Positions 12,237 to 22,783 are shown, counted from the stretch's first letter. The stretch is DNA of 41,242 nt from Brachionus koreanus (GCA_016987375.1 PJRA01000303.1:2864-44105), one strand, 5' to 3'. Notes: a model not told the origin generated them from the letters alone. Numbers and translations: made by a program.

Positions 12237-12867
12237 TTTATTATGTAATTGTTTATTGATATAACTGAATTAGGCAATAATTGTAAATTTTTTTTTCTTT
12301 AATTTGTAATTTATTATTTTTATTAATGTTAGATATTAATTAAGTTAAATTAAATGAAAAAAAAATAGATAAATTGAATGTTAAAATTTTTTTTGAAAAA
12401 TTTTTATATTTTTACTTAAGATTTTATTTATTTTTAAAATAAAAAATGCTCAGTTTAATTTTTTAATTTAATTTTGTGCTAAATTTTATTAGAAATAATT
12501 TAGGATTAATAATTTTCTAAGAAAAAGTAGGTTTGGTTCGAACAATAAACAAAATCGATGTAAAAGAATTCATTGCCTACAACCACTTGATAGATTTTGT
12601 GATAAGTTAAAATTATCATCTAAATCAGCTCTATATTTAATAATTTAAAAAATTAATATTCAAAATAAATGAAGATATGTTCTGAAACTACTATCTAGAT
12701 TAGTTAAGTTCAGTTTATTGAATAAACATAAATAACATAGTAGATGACATATTGTGTTATTTACAGTACTATGTATGTGAATTACTTATTATGTGAATTA
12801 ATTATTTGATTTAATTTTTAAATTAAATCAAATAATTGAATGAATAAGAAAAATAAAAAAAATTATT
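12237..12867. other. Non-coding interval with a perfect palindrome
   Basis: There is no gene. At 12800-12837 an 18-base arm (AATTATTTGATTTAATTT) is followed, after two T, by its exact reverse complement, which would form a strong hairpin or cruciform. The stretch is otherwise featureless AT-rich DNA. Confidence 0.6.
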
Positions 12868-13092
12868 TTAACACTAGAAGCACCAAGCATTTTTTCACAT
12901 TTTTTTAATTTGAAATTATTTTATAATAAAAACTATAACAATTTTATTAAGTAATATTATTTTTAAAGAAAATTTTAAAATCTACATAAATCAAAAAAGA
13001 TATATTTATTTCAAAAATCCATTCAAAAGATACGAGGATTTAAAAAATTTTAAAACGAGTCATTTTAACTCGTTTGGTGCTTCTAGTGTTAA
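12868..13092 (+). mobile_element. piggyBac-type MITE, copy 1
   Basis: The element is bounded by TTAA on both sides (12868-12871 and 13089-13092), the target site used by piggyBac transposases. The inner termini are inverted repeats CACTAGAAGCACCAA and TTGGTGCTTCTAGTG. A subterminal hairpin (ACGAGT...ACTCGT) sits just inside the right end. The 217-bp interior has no coding capacity, so movement would need a transposase in trans. A second copy in opposite orientation lies at 24098-24288. Confidence 0.85.
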
Positions 13093-13818
13093 AGGAAAAA
13101 GGGTTTTTAAATGGAAATTATTGTAATAGTATTTTGGGTTGTTTTTTCATCTTTTGCATCTTTTGTTTCACAATTTAAATTATTTTAATTAATAGATTTA
13201 AAAATTTCGCACATTAGGAATGTATACTCGAGGGGACAAAAACAGACAAAAACATCGCTTTGTTTTTATGCGCTTGAAACGTGAGCGTTTTTTAAACAAA
13301 ATAAAATATTTCAATTAAAATGATTTTTGAAAATTGGCAAATTGGGTATGTCTATTTTTCAGCAATTAAATTATCAAATTATTTGTTTTAATATTTAATA
13401 TTGATTTTAAAATAATGTTTAAAATATTTTTTAACAATATAATAAAATCTTTAAAAAAAAATCGAAAAGAATTATTAAAAAAACATCTATAAACATTATT
13501 GATAATGTTGATTTGTTAAAATGTTGAATTTTTTTTATATTAAATTTCATTTTAATTTAATTATTTATGACTTAATTTGTCTAAATTCTTGTCTTCTATA
13601 CTCTTTTTAAAACAAAAATAAAATTTATCTCGTTTATCGTCTGTTCTTATTTCGTTTAAACGCTCACTTTTAAACAGTGTTTTTTGTGATTTTAAAGTAA
13701 AAAATAAGAAATAATTTTTTGAATTATGAATTTGATGTAGTACCAAACATTAAGAAATATCAAAATAAAAAATTCATTTTTTATATTTTTTGATTAAAAA
13801 AAATATTAAAATTCACTA
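13093..13818. other. Non-coding interval between the MITE and the orphan ORF
   Basis: AT-rich. GTGAGCGTTT near 13281 and AAACGCTCAC near 13656 form a spaced inverted repeat about 380 bases apart. No gene is visible. Confidence 0.4.
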
Positions 13819-13992
13819 ATGTCAACCAGTAATGGATCAACATCATCCGGTAATGGGGGAGGTAGCTTCATGAAATGTGAAAGTCCAATTTCCATTTTTA
13901 ACCAGAATATTTCATCAACTTTTCCTGTTTTCAGTCAAATTCCAGAGATGATAAACAACAATTCAAGTTTTTCTAACTTACGTAGAACATGA
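13819..13992 (+). CDS. Orphan short ORF, Ser/Asn/Gly-rich, possible 5' exon fragment
   Basis: An ATG-started frame of 57 aa has coding-like codon choice and noticeably higher GC than its surroundings. It begins MSTSNGSTSSGNGGG, contains a FMKCESPISIF stretch, and ends in polar residues before TGA. Such composition is typical of the disordered N-terminus of a regulatory protein. A weak donor (TTAC|GTAGAA) near 13980 would allow it to be a first exon, but I find no matching downstream exon before the LINE relic and MULE. It could be a gene fragment carried into, or broken by, the mobile-element island. No family is recognised. Confidence 0.3.
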   Translation: MSTSNGSTSSGNGGGSFMKCESPISIFNQNISSTFPVFSQIPEMINNNSSFSNLRRT

Positions 13993-14179
13993 AGGTTCAA
14001 AAAACAAAAAAACAACAGTTTATTAGTCACTTATTCTTAACACCAGGTTTTTTGACCCCTTTTTGAAAAATTATATGGTCCAAAGGCGTGTCTTTACTTG
14101 TGGTGCAGCATAATCAAACGAGAGAATACGGTATTAATTTATGAATTTTTTTATTTGATATTCTCCGACTCTATCTTTT

Positions 14180-14560
14180 CTTCAGTGTTACTCACTATAG
14201 CCTGCCAAAAAATATAAATATTGCATTGTTTTCAGATGATCTTTGCATATGGATTACAAGAACTTCAAAAAAAAATATTGAGCGTCTCCTTCAAGCTACA
14301 ATAGAGAAAATCGTGGAGTTTAGTAAAAAACAGGTCTTAAAAATGAATAAAACAAAAACCTGCCACGCTACTTTTCTGAAGAGCTGGTATCAGAAGCAAC
14401 CACGAATAAAATACAAGCTCAATATCAAAATTGAGCAAGAAGAGATGCTACTAGAGGGTATGGGTGAAGTGATCATTAATAATTTTGATGACATTTTAAA
14501 AATTTTAGAAAAAATTACAATCTGTAAAATTCATAAGAAACAGGCGAAAATTTAATTTTA
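14180..14560 (+). mobile_element. Degenerate LINE reverse-transcriptase fragment
   Basis: The frame through 14226-14555 reads LPKNINIALFSDDLCIW..., which matches the reverse-transcriptase active-site block of non-LTR retrotransposons (usual form ALFADDLAIW). It is followed by the KKNIERLLQATIEKIVEFSKK helix and KMNKTKTCHATF, like the family's LKINPTKTE region. One residue of FADD is altered (FSDD), but both aspartates are present. Upstream sequence in other frames (FSSVLLTIA) looks like the preceding SP-LLFNI region, implying frameshifts. There are no endonuclease or 3' parts nearby, so this is a dead relic. Confidence 0.7.
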
Positions 14561-14915
14561 CCTATCTAAAAACGTTTTATGGTGACATATATATTGACAT
14601 TTCTTTGATTTGACAATTTTTATTTTGTTTGCTATAAAAGTATATATATTTTTATAATCACTTTTTTTTATTCAATTACAAGAAATCTTAGACTTAAAGA
14701 TATAAATTTTACAGATTAAGCTGATGAAAATCATTCTATTTCAATATGATGACAAAAATAAATAATAAAATCTTTAAAAAATTGTTTTAGTAATAATAAA
14801 AATAACAATTATTTTTACAAATTTAGAAACCATTCTATTTTATTGACTATATTATTTAAATGACAGCAGAACATTTATTTAATATTTTTAATTTTTTCAG
14901 GACAAAATAGTGGAA

Positions 14916-16925
14916 TTAAAAATTTTTAATTTTTTTTGGAAAAGACGATGATAAAACTAAATAATCTCCAGCATTTTTAGATTTAGAAGGTCTTCCTCTT
15001 TTTTTCTGTTTAAAAGGAGATACATGATTTTCTTGATTATTTGAAATTTCTCGTGAAACTGAGTGGTCAATGGCAAGAATAGACCATGGTGAATTGATTG
15101 AATTATTTTCCTCTTTTTTTATTTTGTCTACTAATGGGGCATCTCTGGCATTCGGATTCCATTCTAATTTATTGGCACGACAGGCTATAGCAATCACATG
15201 TTTACAAATTTTGTTTTTTTTCCAATAAGGACAAGAGCAAATACTTTTTTTATAATCTTCATTATTAAAACATACAGTCCAAATACTAGTAATTAAACCT
15301 ATCCACTTATCAAAATCCAAAATATCAGCCTCCTTTATGCTGTTTTCATAGTTTTTTATTAATTCATCATCAAAATTATTTCTTGCTAACCTTCCTGATG
15401 GAATGTAATATCTACTACATTCTTCTTTTTTATTTTGTAAGATATCCAAGTTTTTATTTAAGAGCTCCCACTCCCATGCAGAATTCCAATTTTCCATAAT
15501 TGGCTCAACTGAACTTTTGAAGAGAATAGGACTATTGTGACTTTCTGCTCTTTCAGATGACCATTTTTTTAGAAGTTTAACTGAAACCATGTTTAAAAAT
15601 TCATTTACTGGAAGTTGTTTTCGAAAAGAATTTTCTTCTTTAACCAAACTATCTATTAATTCTGAAGTGTTGTTTGTCTTTGGGATTTCAGCTGAAAATG
15701 ATTCATACCAAGAACAATTTTTATCAATAAAATTTTCTTTAAAAAAATTTATAAATAGCTCAACTGAATCAAGTTGATAATTTTTCCATTTATTTAAAGC
15801 GCAAGCAGCAACACTTTTAAAATTATGTATCTCTGAATGTGACTGAATGTTAAGTATATCTTCTCGAATCAATTTTCTAATTTTAGTGTCTTTAATTTTG
15901 TTCAATTTTAGATCTATTCTCTTTAAGACATAATACCAGTTGGCCACATGTTGAAATTTTTTACCAAATACATTTTCAAAGGCTTCTGCAATTGCTGGAT
16001 TAATATCTGAAATTAAAGCATTTGGTTCAAAATTCTTTTTTTTTAAAAGCTTTAGTTCAGTTTTGATAGCTTCAAATGTAAAAATAAAATCTTTTTCATG
16101 TTGATTCTTACAAATTGTTAATCCAAAAGGATGCAAATTATTCATAAAGTCAATAGTACCAATGATAATTACGGGAAGGTCATGCCACAAAAGTTTATAA
16201 GTAACATCAACAAATAAATATTTGGCATTTGAAGCCACATTTACCAGTCTTTTGGTTGTCAAAAATATCCTAAACTCATCAATTACGTTCAGGCCAAATT
16301 GAAAAGAAGTTTGCGGAATATATACCTGATCTAAATCATCTGGTAGATTTTTATGTTGAATACAATAGTCTTTTAATTGATTTAGTGTAGTATTTTTTGA
16401 CTCAATTTGATTTATTTTGTATCGATGAATTAAATTGTAAATTTGAATTTTGGATGCTTTAAAATTTTTCTCTCTAAGCTTTTCAATAATTAGGCTAGTT
16501 TGATGTGTCTCATTTTCGTAAATTTGAATTATTTCCTCTTTTATTTGCGCAGACAATCGATTTGAATCGGCTTCCACATCCAAGCCTTGATGATTGTGCT
16601 CGTCTGTTGACATGTAAACAGTGCAAATTTGGCTATCACTGTGCATGAACAAATACATTCTTACTGGACAATCTGATTTAACTCCATTGGTATTGCAAGA
16701 ATAGTATCGCTTGTCGCCTCCTTTAATGTTGCCCTTGCGCCACTTCTGATTGTCGAAAATTTCTTTTAAAGCTTTATCAGCACCAGAAAAATCGCGAAAA
16801 GAACACAAGCTAAAGTAGTTTTTATTTTTGCCTCTTGCTTTTTTGTCATTAGAGGAGACATCTTCTTGTGAATCATCCATCTTTTTTTCGTCACTATTTT
16901 TTACTTCAGAGGCTTTGTTTACCAT
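14916..16925 (-). CDS. MULE (Mutator-like) transposase-family protein
   Basis: An uninterrupted 669-aa intronless frame. The N-terminal zinc-binding region (about 60-115) has C77, C86, H110 and H112 and resembles the FLYWCH/WRKY-GCM1 fold used for DNA binding. The RNase H-like catalytic core follows: D240 in FVDVTYKLLW, D307 in ALISDINPAIAEAF, and a candidate glutamate E422 in TNNTSEL. A SWIM zinc finger is clear: C563-x-C565, then C574-x-H576. An AT-hook core RGRP lies at 643-646 near the C-terminus. The known family role is cut-and-paste transposition of Mutator elements; many copies become host genes. I could not find terminal inverted repeats or target duplications. A small hairpin (ATTTTCAGT...ACTGAAAAT, 16944-16971) lies just upstream of the start codon. 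The intact frame among decayed elements suggests recent activity or domestication. Confidence 0.88.
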   Translation of the reverse strand: MVNKASEVKNSDEKKMDDSQEDVSSNDKKARGKNKNYFSLCSFRDFSGADKALKEIFDNQKWRKGNIKGGDKRYYSCNTNGVKSDCPVRMYLFMHSDSQICTVYMSTDEHNHQGLDVEADSNRLSAQIKEEIIQIYENETHQTSLIIEKLREKNFKASKIQIYNLIHRYKINQIESKNTTLNQLKDYCIQHKNLPDDLDQVYIPQTSFQFGLNVIDEFRIFLTTKRLVNVASNAKYLFVDVTYKLLWHDLPVIIIGTIDFMNNLHPFGLTICKNQHEKDFIFTFEAIKTELKLLKKKNFEPNALISDINPAIAEAFENVFGKKFQHVANWYYVLKRIDLKLNKIKDTKIRKLIREDILNIQSHSEIHNFKSVAACALNKWKNYQLDSVELFINFFKENFIDKNCSWYESFSAEIPKTNNTSELIDSLVKEENSFRKQLPVNEFLNMVSVKLLKKWSSERAESHNSPILFKSSVEPIMENWNSAWEWELLNKNLDILQNKKEECSRYYIPSGRLARNNFDDELIKNYENSIKEADILDFDKWIGLITSIWTVCFNNEDYKKSICSCPYWKKNKICKHVIAIACRANKLEWNPNARDAPLVDKIKKEENNSINSPWSILAIDHSVSREISNNQENHVSPFKQKKRGRPSKSKNAGDYLVLSSSFPKKIKNF

Positions 16926-17559
16926 TTTAGAAGTCTTTCCTTTATTTTCAGTATCTTAAGACACTGAAAATATTTAGCATAATACAAAAATCTGTTAGCA
17001 AGCAATAAAAAAAAATAAATTTACTATATTCATCTGATATCAAAGAATATTCAATTAGATAGCATAAATTTGATATCAATAAAAATAAATTATCTTTGAA
17101 TTAAATGAAAAATGGTACAATTTTTGTCTCAGAGTTTACAACTTCATAAATTTGTGCTTTTATTTTCTTATTTACTCATTTGAGAGATTAAATTTAATAT
17201 TCATTTAATATTAAAAAAAATCAATTAAAAATATTAATGATTTAATAATATTATTTTCAAACAAGTCAATTGATTTTTCAATTAATTCCAATCCTTAAAA
17301 ACACTATTTATGAAAAACTTGTGCATCGGCAAGCAGCTTTCCAGAGTTATCTGTCGATACCTCTTCTACCATATGCAATTATATTTTCTATTAGTTCTCG
17401 GTTCTAACTCAATGTTGTTAGATTAAGTCTTCAAATCCAATTTAAATAATCCAAATCACGAAATCTCTTAATATTGCGAGTTTACGATCTTTGTACAGTT
17501 TGAAGTGCATCTATATATTTTTTCAAAAAGAGATTTCACATTGATACGGATGTTACCAC
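16926..17559. other. Non-coding DNA between the MULE gene and a LINE relic
   Basis: No gene. A short minus-strand frame near 17310-17375 reads VEEVSTDNSGKLLADAQVF, faintly like the linker region of LINE polyproteins. It is too short to assign. Confidence 0.35.
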
Positions 17560-17740
17560 TACTCTCATGAGTTTCTTTCTACTTTCTTGATTTTTTTGGA
17601 ACTTTTTATAATTATGTAATGAAGAAAACAAATGTCAGAGAGAGGAGTATACAATGAGGGTTAACTGCAAAGCTTGAAGACTTAGACTTTTCGAATGATC
17701 TGGTGTTAATATCTAAAAGAATATATGCATTTATTACATA
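17560..17740 (+). mobile_element. LINE reverse-transcriptase relic with mutated active site
   Basis: One frame reads YVMKKTNVRERSIQ-stop-GLTAKLEDLDFSNDLVLIS. It matches the LINE block whose usual form is DYVMRKT...GIQWTL..LEDLDFADDLALLS. The expected Trp codon TGG is TGA here, and the catalytic FADD is FSND. Further stops follow within about 20 bases. The relic belongs to a different LINE group from the one near 14.2 kb and is clearly dead. Confidence 0.65.
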
Positions 17741-19572
17741 AGAAGCACCATCAGCAGAGCAATAGGAGCAAAAAGAGACATTAAGAAAATACTTGCTAAA
17801 GCTATCTAAATCTTTTCAAAATTATTAGTCTTTGATCATAAAATTTTTTAAAAATCGATTTGAGTTCTCTTCTTCATAGTGACCACATGCAAATTTTTTT
17901 TATCTGTCACAAGTAGAATTCGAATTGTTTGCTTTTACATAGCCTAATTCAAGATGTATCTAGCTTAATGTTTGTTATTTGTTTTCTAGAAGCAACTGAA
18001 AAAATAGGAGTTTTAAGGCAGTATGTTTTTATTCCATAAATTCCAAATTGCTCTGAATGGAACATTTGGACATCAAACACTTATTGCATAAAGTATATCA
18101 ATAAAGGTTAGAATGTCTTCTTTTGTACATGAAAGTAAAAGTACTCAGACCAATTCAACAAAATCACTCCCGAAATTTTTAATTAAATAATTAAAATTAA
18201 TTATCATTAATAAAGGTTTTAGCATAATAAAAATTTTATTTGTCAATATAAGAAAGTAGTCATAAAAATAATTAAATTTATATTTAAATATTTAAAAAAA
18301 TAATTTTCAATTATGAATAAAATTGAAATAGTTTCCATACTATTAAAAAATTGAATGGGGTCATAATTGTCGAATTTTTCGTTTGATTCTTTGATCATGA
18401 ATACGTTAATTCTTTCTTTGAGTGCTTGGAACGCCATTTCCCAAGCACAAATATGATATTTTATGATTAAAGTCACGTTCCGTTTTATCTTACACTTCAA
18501 ATAAATGCTCGAAAAAAAACTGATGTTTGAGGGTGATAAATTGCTACTCTTTTGTTGAAAACGCGATGCTATTTTTGGCTGACCGAGATAACTTATTTAA
18601 AGGTTTAAAACAAAATGACTATTTAATTTTAGTATTTGACGCTTAGTTTGTGTGAAATTTAGTACAAAAGATCAGAAAAAAATGTTAAAAATTCTTATAA
18701 ATTTTCTTTTAAGAGTCAAAAGCAAGTTCTGTAAATGCAAAAACAATGTGCAACATTCAAAGTTTCACTTTTATCAACAATCTGGTAAAACTCTTCAAAT
18801 TTGGCATAATTAAAATTTGGAAATTGGCTAGAGAGCATTTAGCAGAAACTTTGAATATGACTTTGACTTTTGGTGCAACTAAGTATGTTGCACTTATAGA
18901 ACTAATTAAAATCATTCAGAAAAATATTTTAAGGCTTTTTTAGCATTAATTTTTGTTCTATTTTTAATTTAATTTCACAATGCCTGACATTTAAAGCTTG
19001 ATTAACTTGATATTCAATATATTTAAAAATAGACATATTTCTAGTTGATTCCTTAATGTTTATATATTTATTTAACTGAAGAATAAAATTATTCAAAAAT
19101 TAAAATGAATAAAATAAAATATTTTTTAAATTTTACATTTAATAAAATAAAATTAACAAAAAAAATTTAATGTTGTGAACAAAAATTAAAACAAGTATCA
19201 AAAATGGTCGAAAAAAGTGCTAATTGATTCATTAAACTTGACATGGCAATGAAATTCTGTTAAATGTTTAAGAGGTTTAACAATTCAATTTAAGTTAAAA
19301 TAAAATTATTAAAATTGATAAACTTCGCAAATAAATTTTATTGTTAATTGAATATGAAAAATAATTAAATAATTTTTTATTTCTCTATAAAAATAAAATT
19401 TTAAAATTAAATTTTAAAAATATGATTATGCCATACCTAATTAAAAGCAAGTCTAAACATAAAAAAATTTTGTTTAAATCTTGGCTTTGTAAGGAATTAG
19501 CTTTTTTCAAACTACTAAATTAAATCTATTTGTAATGTTTTTTAATGAAAGTTTTGATCAAGTTTTTTTTAG
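17741..19572. other. Gene-poor stretch with ambiguous frames
   Basis: Two modest open frames (18243-18500 minus and 18746-18943 plus) lie in slightly less AT-rich sequence and could be decayed transposase pieces. I see no motif that would prove it. The rest is AT-rich non-coding DNA downstream of eIF4A. Confidence 0.35.
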
Positions 19573-19578
19573 TTTATT
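19573..19578 (-). terminator. Polyadenylation signal AATAAA of eIF4A
   Basis: On the gene strand AATAAA lies about 55 bases after the stop codon. The assignment rests on position only. Confidence 0.45.
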
Positions 19579-19631
19579 AAAATTTTTTTGATTTTTTTTC
19601 AGATATTTAATGAAATTTTTTTTCCTTGGAT

Positions 19632-22600
19632 TTAAAGCAAATCAGCTACATCTTGAGGCATTTCATTAATTTGAGTGTTATAGAAAGTCTCAATATCATG
19701 CAAATTCTTTTTGTCTTCCTCAGTCACAAAATTAATAGCCACTCCTTTACGACCGAATCGTCCACCACGTCCAATTCTTATTAAAAATCATTAAAAATCT
19801 AGCTACTACTAATTGAAGCATTTTTAAAGTACCTGTGAATATAGTTTTCACGATTGTTCGGCAAATCGTAATTGATTACTAATGATACTTGTTGCACATC
19901 AATGCCACGAGCAAGTAAATCAGTAGTGATCAACACACGAGATGATCCTGTTCTGAATTCTCGCATGATAACTTCACGCTCTCTTTGATCCATGTCGCCG
20001 TGCATGGCCGATACAGTAAAGTCTTTTTGATGCATTTGTTGAGTCAACCAGTCTACTTTACGTCTTGTATTACAGAAAATTACGGCCTGAGTAATTGTCA
20101 AAGTCTCGTATATGTCACACAAAGTGTCCAATTTCCACTCCTGTTTTAAAATAAAAGTTTATTTTGTAAAAACATTTTTTTTAAGAAAAATATTTTGCAA
20201 AAAGAAAGTCAACTTTTTCTTTTTTAAATTTAATTTAATCTGTCAATATACGACGTACTCCAAAATTTATAAAATAAAAAAAATCGTGGAGTATAGCGAG
20301 TAGACTATTTTTCTATTGCACATTTAGGGAACGCCTAAACTTGCAATAAGAGATGCAATTTGGAGCTGAATGTGCTATTTCAAATTTAATTTTTTTCCAA
20401 TAATTTATCGAAGATTGGATTGGGACAAATGAATATCAAATTATTCATAATCTCACTTGATCTTCTTTATATTTTTCCTTTTTTTAATATTTAATTTTAA
20501 CTTCATAAACATAATTGGAAATATCTATGAATTTTTATAAAAGGTTTTAAATTAAAAAATGATGTATAAAGTCTTGATTAGTACGATATAAATTTGAAAA
20601 TTTATTCATACAACGAGTGACTTTAGATTTATTTTCCTTTACGCTTCGAATAGCCTATTTTTTTTTTAAGTTTAATAGACTATGATTTTATAAAGGATTT
20701 GGAAATAGTTTTAAAAACTTTTAAACAAAAGCAAAATTACCTCTTTTTGAACAAAAACATAGAATTGCTTAATACCTTCCAGAGTAAGCTCTTCTTTTTT
20801 GACCAAAATTCTAATCGGTTCTCGCATGAATTTTGTTGTTACTTCTAAAACTTCACTTGGCATAGTGGCCGACAAAAGAATAACCTGGATGTTGTACGGC
20901 ATTTTGGTGAAGACATCATGAATTTGTTCCTTGAAACCTCTAGATAACATTTCATCAGCCTCATCCAAAACAAACAATTTGATTGTCTTAGGATCTAAAA
21001 AATTTAATAAGACCAAGTTTTGGTAATATTTAAAGTTGGCGCATACTTAAAGCCTTTCGGTTGATCATATCTGACACACGACCTGGAGTTCCGACAATTA
21101 TTTGTGCGCCGGTTTCCAATTTTCGCGCGTCCTCTTTTACATTGGTACCACCGATGCAAGCGTGACAAGTTACTCCCATAAAGTCTCCCAAAGCCAAGAC
21201 GACTTTTTGGATCTTTAATGGTCAAATTTTAAACTGGCATATTGTACAAAAATAGTACATACTTGTTGAGCCAATTCTCTTGTTGGCGCCAAAATTAGAG
21301 CTTGACAACTTTTTATTGACATGTCCAATTGCTGCAATATTGAAATGGAAAAAGTAGCTGTTTTACCGGTACCGGACTGAGCTTGAGCAATAACATCAGA
21401 GCCTTAAATTAAATTTATTTTATTTAAAATAAGCTAAGTTTATTAATTTTTTTTATTTAAATAAATTAATAGATTAAAAAAAAATAATTTATCATTTTTC
21501 TTAAAATTTTCAAATAAATTTTAAAAAGAAAGTCAACTTTTTCTTTTTAAATTTAATTTAATCTGTCAATATACGACGTACTCCAAAATTTATAAAATTA
21601 AAAAAATCGTGGAGTATAGCGAGTAGACTATTTTTCTATTGCACATTTAGGGAACGCCTAAACTTGCAATAAGAGATGCAATTTGGAGCTGAATGTGCTT
21701 CTCTTGAATTTCCTTTTGAATTTTTTTACTCAAAAATTAAGGAGAAAAAAATTTTTAGACTTTTAGAAAATATTTTGCAAAAAGAAAGTCAACTTTTTCT
21801 TTTTAAATTTAATTTAATCTGTCAATATACGACGTACTCCAAAATTTATAAAATTAAAAAAATCGTGGAGTATAGCGAGTAGACTATTTTTCTATTGCAC
21901 ATTTAGGGAACGCCTAAACTTGCAATAAGAGATGCAATTTGGAGCTGAATGTGCTATTTCAAATTTAATTTTTTTCCAATAATTTATCGAAGATTGGATT
22001 GGGACAAATGAATATCAAATTATTCATAATCTCACTTGATCTTCTTTATATTTTTCCTTTTTTATTTAATTTTAACTTCATAAACATAATTGGAAATATC
22101 TATGAATTTTTATAAAAGGTTTTAAATTAAAAAAAAGAACAATTTTAAAGCAGTGAAAATTTTTTTGAAAAAATATCCAAGTCCTGATTAGTACAACATA
22201 AATTTGAATTATTTGTACTCAGTTAAGACTTTGTTTTTCTTTCCTTCAATAATTTTAATTTGAATAAGATTTTTTTATTGAGAAAAAAAAATCTTATTTT
22301 GAAGGAATCGATAAAAGTATTTGTTAAAATGGCTAGTACCTTTGATGCAAGGAATGATGGCACGCTGTTGAATAGCTGAAGGTTTCTCAAAACCATACGC
22401 ATAAATACCACGCAATAAGTCTTCACGTAGATTCATCATATCGAAATTATCGGCAATCTCATTCCAATTGCCCTTTTTAATTTTGAAAAGTTTAGTTCAC
22501 ATTTTTCCATTATTACCAATTTATTTTACTTACCTCGATAACGCCATCGACCTCCATTCCTGGCGGGCCGCTCTCGGCTTTGTATTCACTTAAAATTTAA

Positions 22601-22774
22601 ACACGTTTTACTAAGCTTATTATACACCATAGTCCTTAAGAATTCTTATACACAACGTGTACTTTATTTTTGGAACAAAATTTTTGAACTATTTAATCCT
22701 TTTCTTTTTTTAAGATCGTGGAAAGTTTATGAAAAATAGAAAGATTTTTTTTACCTTTTTTCTTGTTCGCTCAT
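19632..22774 (-). CDS. EIF4A: Eukaryotic initiation factor 4A (DEAD-box RNA helicase)
   Basis: Eight exons, 5' to 3': 22755-22774, 22534-22588, 22340-22472, 21263-21402, 21047-21212, 20741-20994, 19833-20140 and 19632-19776. All junctions are GT-AG and in phase, giving 406 aa, the same length as vertebrate eIF4A1. The protein unwinds mRNA 5' leaders as part of cytoplasmic eIF4F. Motifs: Q motif around F53-Q60, AQSGTGKT 77-84 (Walker A), PTRELA, DEAD 182-185, SAT 213-215, ARGIDVQQ 333-340 and HRIGRGGR 358-365. All catalytic residues are present. Introns 2, 4, 5 and 7 are 50-61 nt; introns 3 (937 nt) and 6 (600 nt) are swollen by copies of one repeat. A strong 3' splice-site-like tract ending at 22784 lies nine bases upstream of the ATG, so the 5' end is probably spliced to a leader. 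eIF4A rather than eIF4A3 is favoured by the C-terminal DVADLL and the overall match. Confidence 0.97.
20184..20600. repeat. eIF4A intronic repeat, copy A (intron 6)
   Basis: About 415 bases nearly identical to copy C in intron 3, from AATATTTTGCAAAAAGAAAG to GATTAGTAC.A.ATAAATTTGA. It contains two inverted repeats. One is a 33-base hairpin at 20315-20347 (ATTGCA...TGCAAT, inner arms TTTAGG/CCTAAA). The other, at 20257-20293, has arms TACTCCA/TGGAGTA. It has no coding capacity. Confidence 0.9.
21524..21699. repeat. eIF4A intronic repeat, partial copy B (intron 3)
   Basis: This copy holds only the first 175 or so bases of the unit, from AAAGAAAGTCAAC to GAATGTGCT, including both hairpins (the 33-base one at 21638-21670). 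It diverges abruptly after GTGCT, 67 bases before copy C starts. Confidence 0.9.
21766..22210. repeat. eIF4A intronic repeat, copy C (intron 3)
   Basis: The full-length unit, in the same orientation as A and B. Its 33-base hairpin is at 21894-21926. Sequence is nearly the same as copy A through the core and middle, with small indels and more change in the last 70 bases. Confidence 0.9.
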
Positions 22775-22783
22775 TTTAATTCA

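Noticed and set aside
14560..17300. Terminal inverted repeats for the MULE
   Set aside because: By-eye comparison of both flanks gave only AT-rich chance matches. The short hairpin at 16944-16971 is local and not a terminal repeat.
17310..17375. Minus-strand VEEVSTDNSGKLLADAQVF similar to a LINE linker
   Set aside because: It is very short, and its orientation is opposite to the nearby reverse-transcriptase relic. It could be chance.
18243..18943. Two opposite-strand frames of 85 and 65 codons
   Set aside because: They may be decayed transposase fragments, but no motif is firm and neither has a plausible gene structure.
20112..21882. Two plus-strand frames sharing a C-terminal sequence within eIF4A introns
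   Set aside because: They share residues only because both overlap copies of the intronic repeat. They are shadows, not genes.
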